64,000 nucleotides of DNA from Sphingorhabdus contaminans (GTDB lineage Bacteria > Pseudomonadota > Alphaproteobacteria > Sphingomonadales > Sphingomonadaceae), in assembly GCF_007280415.1 (NCBI RefSeq), contig NZ_VKKU01000002.1, positions 1,405,501 through 1,469,500 on the forward strand, read 5' to 3'. The first letter of the stretch is position 1. Each line of letters starts with the position of its first letter. Positions 1-9,694 of the stretch are shown piece by piece. The notes below the pieces were generated by a model. It had not been told where the DNA came from. It searched no databases and saw nothing but the letters and a program-made list of their open reading frames with translations. Both the position numbers and the translations under genes were made by a program.

Positions 1-381
1 CCGCTCGTCAGCAAAGCGTGCCTTGGACCTTTCACTCGCCAAGTCGCCCCGGATCAGCTTGATTGCCACCTGCCTTTCGAACACTCCATCGTCGCGTTCG
101 GCCTTGACCACAGCGCCCATCCCGCCGCGTGCTATTTCGCCGGTGACGCGATATGGCCCGATCCGGTCAGGGATCACATCGACCACGCTCATTGGCCGCA
201 TGAAGCTTTCGGTAGCCGTCAGGCGGAACCTGTCATTGTCGTGGCTTAAAAGTTCCTCGACGCGAGCCAGCAGCGCTGCATCTCCGCCGCAGGCACGCAC
301 TACCAGTCTGGAACGCTCGTCACGATCCTCCACACTGAGAGCGTCTTCGACAATGGCCAGCGCTTTGGAATCAAGAGACAT
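1..381 (-). CDS. Serine/threonine protein kinase, N-terminal part (cut by window edge)
   Basis: Reading the minus strand from an ATG at 381 gives 127 codons that run off the left edge without a stop. Residues 1-50 form a charged helical leader of the kind seen before Hanks-type bacterial kinases. The kinase domain starts near residue 74, with a glycine-rich loop (GEIARGGMGA, residues 81-90) and the ATP-anchoring lysine in VAIK (Lys108). The catalytic loop and any later transmembrane or sensor domains lie outside the window. It follows the autotransporter on the same strand after 75 bases, so the two may be co-transcribed. The kinase assignment is firm from the motifs; substrate and signal are unknown. 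Confidence 0.88.
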   Translation of the reverse strand, partial: MSLDSKALAIVEDALSVEDRDERSRLVVRACGGDAALLARVEELLSHDNDRFRLTATESFMRPMSVVDVIPDRIGPYRVTGEIARGGMGAVVKAERDDGVFERQVAIKLIRGDLASERSKARFADER

Positions 382-456
382 GGTCCGCTTTTCGATCCTT
401 ATGCACAAAATGGCCAGTATGTTCCTGTTCGAACAAACCGGCCAGAATTTGCGGCG

Positions 457-2970
457 TTATAGGCTCAGGCTTAAGGAAAGCCCATATTGGCGGCTGCTAC
501 CGACATGCTTTCCGCCGGTACCCTCAATAAAGAGCTGCGCCCGCCATCGACCATCGATGCGATAATCAATCCGGCCTCCATATTGTGTCCACGAACCCAT
601 CTTCTCATTCAAGGGAGATAAAACTCCGATTCCCGGTACGGCAACCGACAAGGACGAAGATCGCGAAAACGCCTTTGTCCACGCGGCATGCGTTTCCAGT
701 GAAAGGTCGGCAGTAAAGTCATGTCGCCAGCCAAGAGACGCCTTCGCAAGCGTGACGCTGTCGCGGCCTTTGCTGCTGTTTGCTTCGAACGGATTCGCTG
801 GCGAAAGTTCTTCGCTATAGGCATCGCTGCGAATCCAGCTTCGGCCGATTTCGATGCTTGGCTGAAGTTGGTCGCTGGGACCAACTTCGATCTCGGCCCC
901 TGCCAGCGCGTAAATGAAGCTGAGTGAACCATCGGTGTCACCACTGACGTCGATAAGTTTGGTGCCGTTGAGATAGCTTCGATTCAGTTGAAGCTGCGCA
1001 TCAGGTACGATCCAGCCGCCGATCCGTGCAAAGGGGCGTACCGTGCCCTCGGGTTTTTGCCAGCCAAGTGCCAGCGATAGCATCGTCCCTTGGCGAATTG
1101 CGGCACGCGAAGAACTGCTCTCGACACGCGCGATGCCGCCACAGATACGAAGCCCGTCCGCGTTGCGAACATCTCCGCTTGCGCCGCCAGCCAGATTTCC
1201 AACTCCTACAAACGCGCCCAGCCGGGCACCCTGTTTGTTTTCGTTTGTCCCTATCTGGTCGCAGCGCAAGGCCGCCGCCAGCCCTTGACCTTGTGCGACC
1301 AGATCTCCGCGCGCGCGCAGAAGATGCTGGACCGACCCGGCAACCGACGCGGGTGTTGTAACGCCGGCTATCGGGGGAGGTGGAGGCGCCGATGTAGGAG
1401 GCGGTGGCGCAGGTGGCGGCGGTGGAGGAGGAGGTGGTGGTGGAGGCGGCGCAGGCGGCGGCGGAGGAGACGGTGGCGCAGGAGGGGGTGGCGGTGGAGG
1501 TGGAGGAGGAGGCGACGGGGGAGGAGGTGGAGTTACCACCGCTGCGTCCCGAAAGCGGACGATATAATGTGTACCGGTTGTTTTGCCCACATCATTGAAA
1601 AAGGCAGCAAAGAACTCGCCGGAAGCAGAAATGCCACCGCGAAACATTACATTCTTGTCCGCAGCGATCGATACGCCAGCATTACGCAGCAGGTCGATGA
1701 CTGGCTGAAATCCGGTAGCTTCGGTCCAGCGGAACATGGTTGCATTGCTGCGATCAATAATTCCACTTTGAGCGCCTTGACCACCGTCACCGTTCAGCAG
1801 AAGGATCGAACCGGCTGCATTCATGGAGCTTGGAAAGTCAGCAGAGACAATTGGATAATTGGGCAACGCTCCCAAATCGGTGTTACCGCTAGCCGGCGTC
1901 CATCGGTAGATGTGATAAGGTCCTGCCCGGAGCGGTGCCTGAACAGAAAAAACAACATTTAAATCAGCAGACGAGCCCAGTATATCCACACTTGAGTCGA
2001 TTTGGCGGATGATCTCCTGCGCGCCACCCGCAGCCGTCCAATAGAAAAAATTTCTCGCAGTAGAGCTGTCGGTCTCTAAATAGCCCAAGATGGCCCCACC
2101 ATCGGGGCTGACCCTCAAAGCACCGGATTTTACGAGATTTCCCGTTATTCCGGCAATCGGTCCCAAACCCTGCATTCCCCCGCTTGCCGTCCAGCGAAAG
2201 GCCCTCTCGCCAACAGTGATAACCTGGCCGCTAAATGATCGCCCGACAATAGTTGTGCCATCGGCACTGATGGCCGTTGCTTGGCTTTGGTTATTCCCGG
2301 CTAAGAAACCGAGACCGGTCATGCCGTCTGCGGCTGTCCACCGAAATGCCTGGAACAGTGCCAACCCACTGCTGCTGGGAGTCCCCGGTTCCAGACCGTA
2401 GCTGGAATAGCCTGCTACCACCGAACCGTCCGCGGAAACACCAACGGCTCCACTTGAGCGGAGCTTGATTGGCAAGCTGCTCGCACCGGGCAAGAAGCCC
2501 AAGCCGCGCGTAGTACGATTTGCGAGAGTAAAGACGAATGCCTGTGCGCCTAAGGTGACATCACCATTATAACTTACCCCGACAGCAACCTGGCCGTCAC
2601 GGGATACGCCGTTGATATCAACAAACTCGCCCTGAACGGCCGTGCTGAGTGCACCCACTGGCCTTATGGTGAAAAGCCCGGTCGATTTTGTCCATACAGT
2701 TGCCGGTTCTGGTCCCAGATTGCCAGGGATCGTCAGATCGAGCTCCAGATAAGGTATCTGGCTGTAGACGATCGTTCCATCGTCGCTGACAAAATCGACA
2801 TTGGCTTCTTCTGGATCAGGATCAGAAGCACCTGGATGGGGGCCCGCAAAATCTTCGGTCGCATACGGCTCTACTGTGGCGCTGTTCTGTGCGAATGCAG
2901 GTGCCGAACCCAGAGCGCATACAGCGATAGTTGCGGAACATAGTAGTCTAATCCGAAGTGCCTTGCCCAT
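457..2970 (-). CDS. Autotransporter with HAF-type repeats and proline-rich linker
   Basis: The product is 837 residues from the ATG at 2970, which has an AGGAAG ribosome site. An upstream in-frame start at 3027 is less likely because the signal peptide (about residues 1-28, ending APAFAQ) begins at the internal Met. The passenger (about 30-475) holds repeated units such as GLGFLAG followed by AISADGTTIVG, the pattern of the HAF extracellular repeat family, and may fold as a propeller. An almost pure Pro tract with a few Ala/Ser covers about 478-532. The last 280 residues look like an autotransporter beta-barrel, so the passenger is probably exposed at the cell surface. Ligand unknown. The run of GGAGGTGG-type codons on the opposite strand produces arginine- and glutamate-rich shadow frames. 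Confidence 0.87.
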   Translation of the reverse strand: MGKALRIRLLCSATIAVCALGSAPAFAQNSATVEPYATEDFAGPHPGASDPDPEEANVDFVSDDGTIVYSQIPYLELDLTIPGNLGPEPATVWTKSTGLFTIRPVGALSTAVQGEFVDINGVSRDGQVAVGVSYNGDVTLGAQAFVFTLANRTTRGLGFLPGASSLPIKLRSSGAVGVSADGSVVAGYSSYGLEPGTPSSSGLALFQAFRWTAADGMTGLGFLAGNNQSQATAISADGTTIVGRSFSGQVITVGERAFRWTASGGMQGLGPIAGITGNLVKSGALRVSPDGGAILGYLETDSSTARNFFYWTAAGGAQEIIRQIDSSVDILGSSADLNVVFSVQAPLRAGPYHIYRWTPASGNTDLGALPNYPIVSADFPSSMNAAGSILLLNGDGGQGAQSGIIDRSNATMFRWTEATGFQPVIDLLRNAGVSIAADKNVMFRGGISASGEFFAAFFNDVGKTTGTHYIVRFRDAAVVTPPPPPSPPPPPPPPPPPAPPSPPPPPAPPPPPPPPPPPPPAPPPPTSAPPPPPIAGVTTPASVAGSVQHLLRARGDLVAQGQGLAAALRCDQIGTNENKQGARLGAFVGVGNLAGGASGDVRNADGLRICGGIARVESSSSRAAIRQGTMLSLALGWQKPEGTVRPFARIGGWIVPDAQLQLNRSYLNGTKLIDVSGDTDGSLSFIYALAGAEIEVGPSDQLQPSIEIGRSWIRSDAYSEELSPANPFEANSSKGRDSVTLAKASLGWRHDFTADLSLETHAAWTKAFSRSSSLSVAVPGIGVLSPLNEKMGSWTQYGGRIDYRIDGRWRAQLFIEGTGGKHVGSSRQYGLSLSLSL

Positions 2971-3919
2971 CCTGTGCTTCCTTTCCGTGTGGAGAAATTT
3001 CAGACCATCACAAAGCAAAGGCGACATCGGCGGGAAAAACGGTTCACGGCTTCGAAAATTTTTTTGAAAAACTGGAACGCTGGTCAGATCAAGGCCGAAC
3101 GATTGCGGCCATCTTTAGGTGCATATTCAACGTGCAATTATCTGACGTATGTCCAAATGACAGCCGGAGAAGTTAGCCGGCTAGCTTCCCTGTAATCTAA
3201 GAGCATTTCGCTGCTCCCCGAAATTTATTCCTTGCTCTGATGTTTAGGGAATTTGACCAGCTAACCCGCAGAAGAGCTGGGCCGGGAGGGCAGGAAATGC
3301 TGGTAAGCCTCTCTAAATTTGCACAATTCCCTGTAAATTCCCTGCATTACAGGGAAATGCAGTCGGAGATAGGTTCGGGTCCGACTGCCTCCACCGCCAT
3401 TCACCTAAGAAACTAGTGTCTAGTTCCTTGGCATTGCGTAGATGCTACTTTGTGCATGGCACGGTGGGCCCTGAACTGCACTGGGCTTATCAAGTCGAAC
3501 ACCTCTGACTGCTCACAAGGGGCCTTCAGTCATGCTGGTACTGTAATCAAACCGCCCTGGGTCGCAAATGACATCTGTCTGCAGCGAATGCGCTGGTATC
3601 CGGCTTCGCGTTGACCATGATAGGCGAAGAAGGAGATGCTCACCTGGCGCTCTAGCCGGCAAGATTAACCAAATAGCTTCCGTGCACCCACCCTGACTGG
3701 CAGTCGCCCCGGTAAGGACGGCGCGCGGTATTGCTGGGACCAAGATCGCACGCAATGCCTTCTTCGTGCGTTCGCTGCTTGGGGTTGAAAACAACGCCCG
3801 CCCATGCGCCCGCATCATCGCAGTTCCAAACCGCATCTCTAAGACGCAAGCGAGCGATTTCTTTTGCTTTGACGCTTGGCCCAGCCCGGACGGAAAGAAA
3901 GCTGCCCGGCTATCGCCGC
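2971..3919. other. Gene-poor 0.95-kb interval with inverted repeats
   Basis: No reading frame here has a convincing family match or ribosome site. The left part is the promoter side of the autotransporter. The middle holds copies of the decamer TTCCCTGTAA and two adjacent hairpin-forming repeats, listed separately, plus a short AACTAG/CTAGTT inverted repeat near 3411-3426. The right part, 3500-3919, is downstream of the DCC protein and looks like degraded non-coding sequence. Short frames on the minus strand in 3513-4139 are shadows or debris. Confidence 0.6.
3327..3388. repeat. Two adjacent perfect inverted repeats
   Basis: TTCCCTGTAA at 3327-3336 is answered by TTACAGGGAA at 3347-3356 (10 bp, 10-base gap). 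Immediately after it, GCAGTCGGA at 3359-3367 pairs with TCCGACTGC at 3380-3388 (9 bp, 12-base loop). A further direct copy of TTCCCTGTAA lies at 3186-3195, and TTCCCTGCA at 3338-3346 is a near copy. The pattern could be a protein-binding array or the end of a decayed mobile element. I see no transposase or integrase to support the latter. Confidence 0.6.
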
Positions 3920-4264
3920 TTACCGAAAGAAACGTTGCAGGCGCGGGCGGGCTTTCAGGAAATGCCCATAGGCCCAGTTCAGCACCTGCTCCCCACCCGG
4001 CAATTTCGCCATCATACCCAGGGGCCAGAGAAGCGGGACGGCGCGCCACATTGCGGCAAAAGCGCCGCCGCCCGAAAGCATTTTGCCATTTTCCAGGGCG
4101 TGAAACCGGGCCAGCAACTGCGCCCGGTCCAGCGGGCAAACCGTGGCGGGGTCGGCGGCATCAATGAAATCGATACGCCTGCGCCAGTCCAGACGGCGCA
4201 TCAGCGCAATTTCCCTGCGGCATAAGGGGCAGCTTTGATCATACCAGACGGTGAGACGGCGCAC
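3920..4264 (-). CDS. DCC (DUF393) thiol-disulfide oxidoreductase-like protein
   Basis: The protein has the family signature near its N-terminus, WYDQSCPLC, with a CxxC pair and the aspartate of the DxxCPLC motif. It ends in the basic PRLQRFF tail common in this family. DCC proteins are small thioredoxin-fold-like proteins of poorly known function. The open frame extends to an ATG at 4417, but the first 50 residues of that version have no family character and would leave 23 bases to the divergent oxoprolinase gene. The GTG at 4264 gives 114 residues, the normal family length, and a workable divergent promoter region. The start is therefore uncertain; the family is not. Confidence 0.78.
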   Translation of the reverse strand: MRRLTVWYDQSCPLCRREIALMRRLDWRRRIDFIDAADPATVCPLDRAQLLARFHALENGKMLSGGGAFAAMWRAVPLLWPLGMMAKLPGGEQVLNWAYGHFLKARPRLQRFFR

Positions 4265-4440
4265 GATTGGAAACTCGTTTTGATGAAAGAGGGGGCAATG
4301 CTTGCGTGAATGGATTGCTGGTGCAGATAGGTGATCCGGACCCATTCTGCAAATGTCGACGGCCTTTTTCCCCGATTTGAATGCCGCAGCAAAAGAAGTT
4401 TTCATTGGCGCCGGCATGGAGCAAGGGTTAGTCGCCGGAC

Positions 4441-7400
4441 ATGGACGGAGATAGCTGGCGATTCTGGGTCGATCGGGGTGGCACCTTTACGGACGTGATC
4501 GCGCGTTCGCCCGGCGGCCAAATAAGGACGGTCAAATTGCTGTCCGAAAATCCCGAACAATATCGCGACGCGGCCATTGCCGCGATCCGTCAGGTGACGG
4601 GTGTTTCGTCAGGCCCCTTGCCGCCGCTGGAATTGCGTATCGGCACGACCGTTGCGACCAATGCGCTGCTTGAACATAAGGGTGAACCGACTTGCCTTGC
4701 CATCACGGGCGGCTTTGGCGACGCCTTGCGGATCGGCTATCAGGAACGGCCGAAGCTGTTCGTGCGCCAGATCGATCTGCCTGCGCCATTGCACGCCAAA
4801 GTGGTCGAAATTGACGAACGGATCAGCGCCCGTGGCGATGTCCTGAAACCCCTAGATGTGGAAAGCGCGCGGGCCGGGTTGCAGGCCGCCTTCGATGAGG
4901 GGCTTCGGTCGCTGGCGATCATATTGATGCACGGCTTCCGCTATCCCGCACACGAAAAAATATTGGCGGATATCGCTGCGGATATCGGCTTTCCGCATAT
5001 CTCGGTCAGCCATGTCGTCGCCCCGCTGATCAAGCTGGTCGGGCGCGGCGATACGACGCTGGTTGATGCCTATCTGTCGCCGGTGCTGCGCCATTATGTC
5101 CGGCAACTGGAAAGCGATGCGGGCGGCGACATTGCGGCGCTGTTCATGCAATCCAATGGCGGGCTTGCCAGCAGCGACCGGTTCCAGGGCAAGGATGCTG
5201 TCCTGTCGGGGCCGGCAGGTGGCATTGTAGGCATGGCCAAGACCGCGGCGCAGGCGGGCATTGCGCATATCATCGGCTTTGACATGGGCGGCACGTCGAC
5301 CGACGTGTCGCATTATGCCGGCCAATATGAACGCGAAAGCGAAACGATGGTGGCAGGCGTGCGCATTCGCGCGCCGATGATGCGCATCCATACGGTTGCC
5401 GCAGGGGGCGGATCCATCTGCACTTTTGACGGCGCGCGTTTTCAGGTTGGCCCGCATTCGGCTGGCGCAATCCCCGGGCCTGCCTGCTACCGGCGCGGCG
5501 GGCCGCTGACCGTGACGGATTGCAACGTCATGCTGGGCAAGCTTGTGCCCGACCATTTCCCCAACATCTTCGGACCGGACGCCAACCAGCCGCTCGACAC
5601 CGCAATTGTCCGCAGCAAGCTGGAGACCATGAGCGCCGAGATTGCTATGGCCACCGGACAGCAACTGGGGCCGGAGGAAATTGCCGAAGGCTTTGTCACC
5701 ATTGCGGTGGCCAATATGGCCAATGCGATCAAGAAAATCTCGGTCGAGCGGGGTCATGATGTGACCCGCTACACGCTGGCCTGTTTCGGTGGTGCAGGCG
5801 GGCAGCATGCCTGTCTTGTCGCCGATGCGCTGGGCATGGACCAGGTGATGATCCACCCGCTGGCCGGCGTATTGTCGGCCTATGGTATGGGCCTTGCCGA
5901 CCGGCGGGCCATCCGGGAACAGACCTATGGCGGCCCGATGGATGAAGAGGGGCTCGCGCCGCTCATCCGGAAACTGACTGCCGATGCGGAAGCCGATTTG
6001 CGGGCACAGGGCGTTGACGGCCCCGTCTTTGGGGAGGCTGCCGTCCATATCCGCTATGAAGGTACCGATAGCAGTATCGAAATTGCCTATGGCGACGTGC
6101 CCGCCATGCGCGCGGCATTTGAGGAACGGCATTTGCGCCAGTTCGGCTTTATCAGCGCCGCGCCGCTGGTCGTCGAAATGGTCCGTGTGGAGGCGGTTTT
6201 CCGCAGCCCTGATGAAAGCGGCCGCCTATTCGACCTGCCGGCAAAATCCGGTCCGCCGCTCGCGCATCTGTCCTGTTTCATGGCGGGCGCCGCGCACAAT
6301 ACGCCGCTTTATGACCGGGGCGATCTTGCCGCCGGATTTACGGTGCAGGGTCCTGCGATCATTATCGATCCGGTTTCGACAACCGTGGTGGAACCCGGCT
6401 GGTCGGTCGAGGTCGATAGCATCGGCAATCTGATGATGACACGCAGCACGCCCCGCGCCACCCCTGTTGCCATCGGAACCGAGGTCGATCCCGTCCGCCT
6501 TGAAATCATGGGCGGTCTGTTCATGGCAATTGCGGAGGAAATGGGCGCGGCGTTGCAGCACAGTGCGTCGTCGGTGAATATCCGCGAACGTCTGGATTTT
6601 TCCTGCGCGCTGTTTGATGCCGACGGCAATCTGGTGGCCAATGCGCCGCATATGCCGGTGCATCTGGGATCAATGGGGGAAAGCGTCCGCACGATCCTGA
6701 AACGGCGGGCAGGCGGCCGTGACGGGCGGGGAATTTGTGCAGGCGATGTCTACGCGCTGAATGCCCCCTATGACGGGGGAACCCATTTGCCCGATATCAC
6801 GGTCATCATGCCGGTATTTGTCGATTCCTGTGACACCTTGCCTTCCTATTTTGTGGCGGCGCGTGGACATCATGCGGATATTGGCGGGATCACGCCGGGG
6901 TCAATGCCCCCCAATAGCCGGTCGGTCGAAGAGGAAGGCGTCCTCATTGACAATATGCTGATTGTCGAAAACGGACAGTTTCTGGAGGAGGATGTCCGCC
7001 GGTTGCTGGGGTCCGGCGCATGGCCGTCACGGAACATTACGCAGAATCTGGCCGATCTGAAGGCACAGGTTGCCGCCTGTGCCAAGGGCGCATCCGAACT
7101 GGTGCGGATCAGCGGCGATTATGGCCGGGCTGTGGTCACGGCCTATATGCAGCATGTGCAGGACAATGCCGAGGATGCCGTGCGCCGTTTGATCCTGCGC
7201 CTGTCGGACGGCCATTTCCGCTACGCCATGGACAATGAGGCAGTGGTCGAGGTGGATATCCGGATCGACCGGGAAGCCCGCACCGCCATTGTCGATTTCA
7301 CCGGAACGACCGCGCAACTGGATGGAAATTTCAATGCGCCGGTATCGGTCGTCCGCGCCGCAGTGCTGTATGTTGTCCGCACCTTGATCGATGACAGCAT

Positions 7401-8031
7401 TCCGATGAATGAAGGTTGTCTGAAACCGGTCACCATCATCGCACCCCAAGGAACGCTGGTAAATCCGCGCTACCCTGCTGCGGTGGTCGCGGGAAATGTC
7501 GAAACCAGCCAGGTGATTACAGACGCGCTCTTTGGCGCCCTCGGGGTGATGGCGGGGGCGCAGGGGACAATGAACAACTTCACCTTTGGCAATGAACGGC
7601 ACCAATATTATGAAACCATCGCGGGCGGTTCGGGCGCAGGACCGGATTTTGACGGTGCATCGGTGGTGCAGACTCACATGACCAACAGCCGCCTGACCGA
7701 TCCCGAAATATTGGAAACGCGCTTCCCGATATTGCTGGAGGAATTTTCGGTCCGCACAGGCTCTGGCGGCGCAGGGCATCATCGCGGTGGTGATGGCGCG
7801 GTACGCCGCCTGCGCTTTCTGGAAACGATGACGGCGGGCATCCTGTCCAACCGCCGCAAGATTCCGCCCTTCGGGCTTGCCGGCGGTGAACCGGCAATGC
7901 CCGGAATCAACCGCATAGAGCGTGCCGATGGCCGCGTCGAAATCCTGGGCGCGACGGCAACGGCCGAGATGGCGGCGGGCGACATATTTGTCATCGAAAC
8001 TCCGGGCGGTGGCGGCTATGGCACGATTTGA
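4441..8031 (+). CDS. 5-oxoprolinase (ATP-hydrolysing), fused HyuA-HyuB type
   Basis: This 1196-residue protein hydrolyses 5-oxo-L-proline (pyroglutamate) to glutamate with ATP in the cytoplasm. The N-terminal half (about 1-670) is the hydantoinase/oxoprolinase A region, opening with [10 protein letters not shown], where the Arg before GGTFTD is the form typical of oxoprolinases, and continuing with [10 protein letters not shown] near 280. The C-terminal half (about 680-1196) is the B region and ends in the glycine-rich ETPGGGGYG. Length fits fused oxoprolinases such as mammalian OPLAH. It heads an operon with a DUF969/DUF979 permease and a DUF2891 gene, which supports oxoproline rather than hydantoin or acetone as the substrate. 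Confidence 0.92.
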   Translation: MDGDSWRFWVDRGGTFTDVIARSPGGQIRTVKLLSENPEQYRDAAIAAIRQVTGVSSGPLPPLELRIGTTVATNALLEHKGEPTCLAITGGFGDALRIGYQERPKLFVRQIDLPAPLHAKVVEIDERISARGDVLKPLDVESARAGLQAAFDEGLRSLAIILMHGFRYPAHEKILADIAADIGFPHISVSHVVAPLIKLVGRGDTTLVDAYLSPVLRHYVRQLESDAGGDIAALFMQSNGGLASSDRFQGKDAVLSGPAGGIVGMAKTAAQAGIAHIIGFDMGGTSTDVSHYAGQYERESETMVAGVRIRAPMMRIHTVAAGGGSICTFDGARFQVGPHSAGAIPGPACYRRGGPLTVTDCNVMLGKLVPDHFPNIFGPDANQPLDTAIVRSKLETMSAEIAMATGQQLGPEEIAEGFVTIAVANMANAIKKISVERGHDVTRYTLACFGGAGGQHACLVADALGMDQVMIHPLAGVLSAYGMGLADRRAIREQTYGGPMDEEGLAPLIRKLTADAEADLRAQGVDGPVFGEAAVHIRYEGTDSSIEIAYGDVPAMRAAFEERHLRQFGFISAAPLVVEMVRVEAVFRSPDESGRLFDLPAKSGPPLAHLSCFMAGAAHNTPLYDRGDLAAGFTVQGPAIIIDPVSTTVVEPGWSVEVDSIGNLMMTRSTPRATPVAIGTEVDPVRLEIMGGLFMAIAEEMGAALQHSASSVNIRERLDFSCALFDADGNLVANAPHMPVHLGSMGESVRTILKRRAGGRDGRGICAGDVYALNAPYDGGTHLPDITVIMPVFVDSCDTLPSYFVAARGHHADIGGITPGSMPPNSRSVEEEGVLIDNMLIVENGQFLEEDVRRLLGSGAWPSRNITQNLADLKAQVAACAKGASELVRISGDYGRAVVTAYMQHVQDNAEDAVRRLILRLSDGHFRYAMDNEAVVEVDIRIDREARTAIVDFTGTTAQLDGNFNAPVSVVRAAVLYVVRTLIDDSIPMNEGCLKPVTIIAPQGTLVNPRYPAAVVAGNVETSQVITDALFGALGVMAGAQGTMNNFTFGNERHQYYETIAGGSGAGPDFDGASVVQTHMTNSRLTDPEILETRFPILLEEFSVRTGSGGAGHHRGGDGAVRRLRFLETMTAGILSNRRKIPPFGLAGGEPAMPGINRIERADGRVEILGATATAEMAAGDIFVIETPGGGGYGTI

Positions 8032-8063
8032 GGGCAGGGCGTAAGGGCAGGGGAGTTTAGCTG

Positions 8064-8756
8064 ATGTGGGTATTGCTCGGGATCGTCGTGATCGTCGCCG
8101 GCTTCATGCTGCGGTTCAACCCGTTGCTGGTGATCATGGCATCGGCTGCGGTGACCGGCATTGCCGCAGGGTTCGACCTGCACGCCATCATCTCGGCCTT
8201 TGGTAAAGCCTTTAACGACGCACGCTATGTGTCCATCGTGTGGATCGTTCTGCCGGTGATCGGGATGCTCGAAGCCTTTGGCCTGCAGGAACGGGCCCGC
8301 GGTCTGATCTCAAGCCTCAAGGGCGCAACCATTGGACGCCTGCTGGCCGGCTATCTTCTTTTGCGGCAGGCGACCGCGGCCCTGGGTCTGACCTCCATTG
8401 CCGGTCATCCGCAAACCGTCCGTCCCCTTGTTGCGCCCATGGCAGAGGCCGCAGCCGAAAAACAGGCCGACACCCTGACCGACAAGGAAAGGGAGGAGGT
8501 TAAAGCCTATTCCGCCGCGACCGACAATGTCGGCCTTTTCTTTGGCGAGGATATATTTCTGGCCATCGGCTCGATCCTGCTGATGAAAGGATTGCTCGAA
8601 CAATATGGCATCATATTGGAACCGTTCGAGCTTTCCATCTGGGCCATTCCGACCGCGATTGCGGCCTTCATCATCCACGGATTCCGGCTCTGGCGGCTTG
8701 ACCGCCGTCTGGCACGAAAGACCGCCGCTGCGGCCCAAAGCGGAGAGGGCGCATGA
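8064..8756 (+). CDS. 5-oxoproline transporter subunit, DUF969 family
   Basis: A 230-residue integral membrane protein that opens directly with a hydrophobic segment (WVLLGIVVIVAGFML) and has about five membrane spans and a polar loop around residues 130-155. It matches the DUF969 family, which is encoded next to DUF979 and 5-oxoprolinase in many bacteria and is regarded as one half of an oxoproline permease. It lies 32 bases after the oxoprolinase and its stop overlaps the start of the DUF979 gene (ATGA), so the two subunits are translationally coupled. A transport role is inferred from family and context. Confidence 0.88.
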   Translation: MWVLLGIVVIVAGFMLRFNPLLVIMASAAVTGIAAGFDLHAIISAFGKAFNDARYVSIVWIVLPVIGMLEAFGLQERARGLISSLKGATIGRLLAGYLLLRQATAALGLTSIAGHPQTVRPLVAPMAEAAAEKQADTLTDKEREEVKAYSAATDNVGLFFGEDIFLAIGSILLMKGLLEQYGIILEPFELSIWAIPTAIAAFIIHGFRLWRLDRRLARKTAAAAQSGEGA

Positions 8757-9694
8757 TCACGCTGACCTGGGTCTATGTGCTGGCGGGCGCCGCCTTTGCC
8801 GCCTTCGCGCTGTTCAACCTTGCCGACACAAGCAACAGCCGCCGCTATGGGAATGCCGCATTTTGGGGGCTGATGGCCGTCAGCATGTGGGCCGGGGACT
8901 GGCTCGGCGATTTTGGCAATGGCCTGCTCGTCCTTGCCCTTGTCGCTATTGCGGGCTTCGGCGGGCTTGGCAAAGCGAAGGACGACGCCATCCCTGACGC
9001 AACCAAGCAGGAACGGGCCGCGCGTTACGGCAATGGCCTGTTCGGCATCGCCCTCATCATCCCCGCCACGGCCTTGGCCGGGACCTTGCTTTTCAAGGAA
9101 TTTCCCGCCCTGTTCGATGTGAAGCAAGTGACCCTCATTTCGCTCGCCATGGGTGTCCTGCTCGCGCTGGCGGTCGGTTATATCTGGTTGCGGGCGGCGC
9201 CTTCGCTGCCGCTGTCGCAGGGGCGGCGGCTGATGGATTCGGTCGGCTGGGCGGCGATCCTTCCCCAAATGCTGGCGAGCCTGGGCGCGGTTTTCGCGCT
9301 GGCGGGCGTGGGGGATGTTGTGGGCGGCGTCATCCAGCAGGCTATTCCGGCAGGGAGCCTTGCGGGCGCGGTCATTGCCTTTGGCCTTGGAATGGCGCTG
9401 TTCACGATGGTCATGGGCAATGCCTTTGCGGCATTTCCGGTCATGATCGCGGCGATCGGCATGCCCTTGCTGATCAAGCAATATGACGGCGACCCGGCCA
9501 TCATTTGCGCCATCGGCATGCTCGCGGGTTTTTGCGGGACGCTGATGACGCCGATGGCCGCCAATTTCAATCTGGTCCCGGCGGCGCTGCTGGAGCTGAA
9601 CGATGAAAATGCGGTCGTCAAAGCGCAGGTTGCAACGGCGATTCCCTTGCTGGCCGTCAACATCGCGCTGATCTATTTTCTGGCGTTCCGATGA
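8753..9694 (+). CDS. 5-oxoproline transporter subunit, DUF979 family
   Basis: The product is 313 residues and almost entirely hydrophobic, with about eight or nine predicted spans, and includes the conserved stretch GNAFAAFPVM and a GMLAGFCGTLMTPMAANFN region near the end. This is the DUF979 partner of the DUF969 protein. Both of its ends overlap neighbouring genes by four bases (ATGA at 8753 and at 9691), so the whole module is tightly coupled. The likely job is uptake of pyroglutamate for the oxoprolinase. Confidence 0.88.
   Translation: MITLTWVYVLAGAAFAAFALFNLADTSNSRRYGNAAFWGLMAVSMWAGDWLGDFGNGLLVLALVAIAGFGGLGKAKDDAIPDATKQERAARYGNGLFGIALIIPATALAGTLLFKEFPALFDVKQVTLISLAMGVLLALAVGYIWLRAAPSLPLSQGRRLMDSVGWAAILPQMLASLGAVFALAGVGDVVGGVIQQAIPAGSLAGAVIAFGLGMALFTMVMGNAFAAFPVMIAAIGMPLLIKQYDGDPAIICAIGMLAGFCGTLMTPMAANFNLVPAALLELNDENAVVKAQVATAIPLLAVNIALIYFLAFR

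Noticed and set aside
426-435. Palindrome TGTTCGAACA between the autotransporter and the kinase
   Set aside because: Resembles a LexA-like box but is a single short palindrome within a likely operon, with no promoter elements around it.
1090-1962. 290-codon arginine-rich frame on the plus strand
   Set aside because: It is antisense to the autotransporter; the Arg/Gly run mirrors the proline-rich linker codons and no ribosome site or family match is seen.
3359-3400. tRNA or tmRNA 3' end
   Set aside because: Contains a T-loop-like GGTTCGGGTCC and a CTCCACC string, but the stem and loop sizes do not fit a tRNA arm and no acceptor or anticodon stem is found upstream.
3513-4139. 208-codon minus-strand frame
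   Set aside because: It overlaps the DCC protein in another frame and has no family character.
4852-6132. 426-codon minus-strand frame inside the oxoprolinase gene
   Set aside because: Antisense shadow of a conserved gene in GC-rich DNA; His/Arg-rich low-complexity product.
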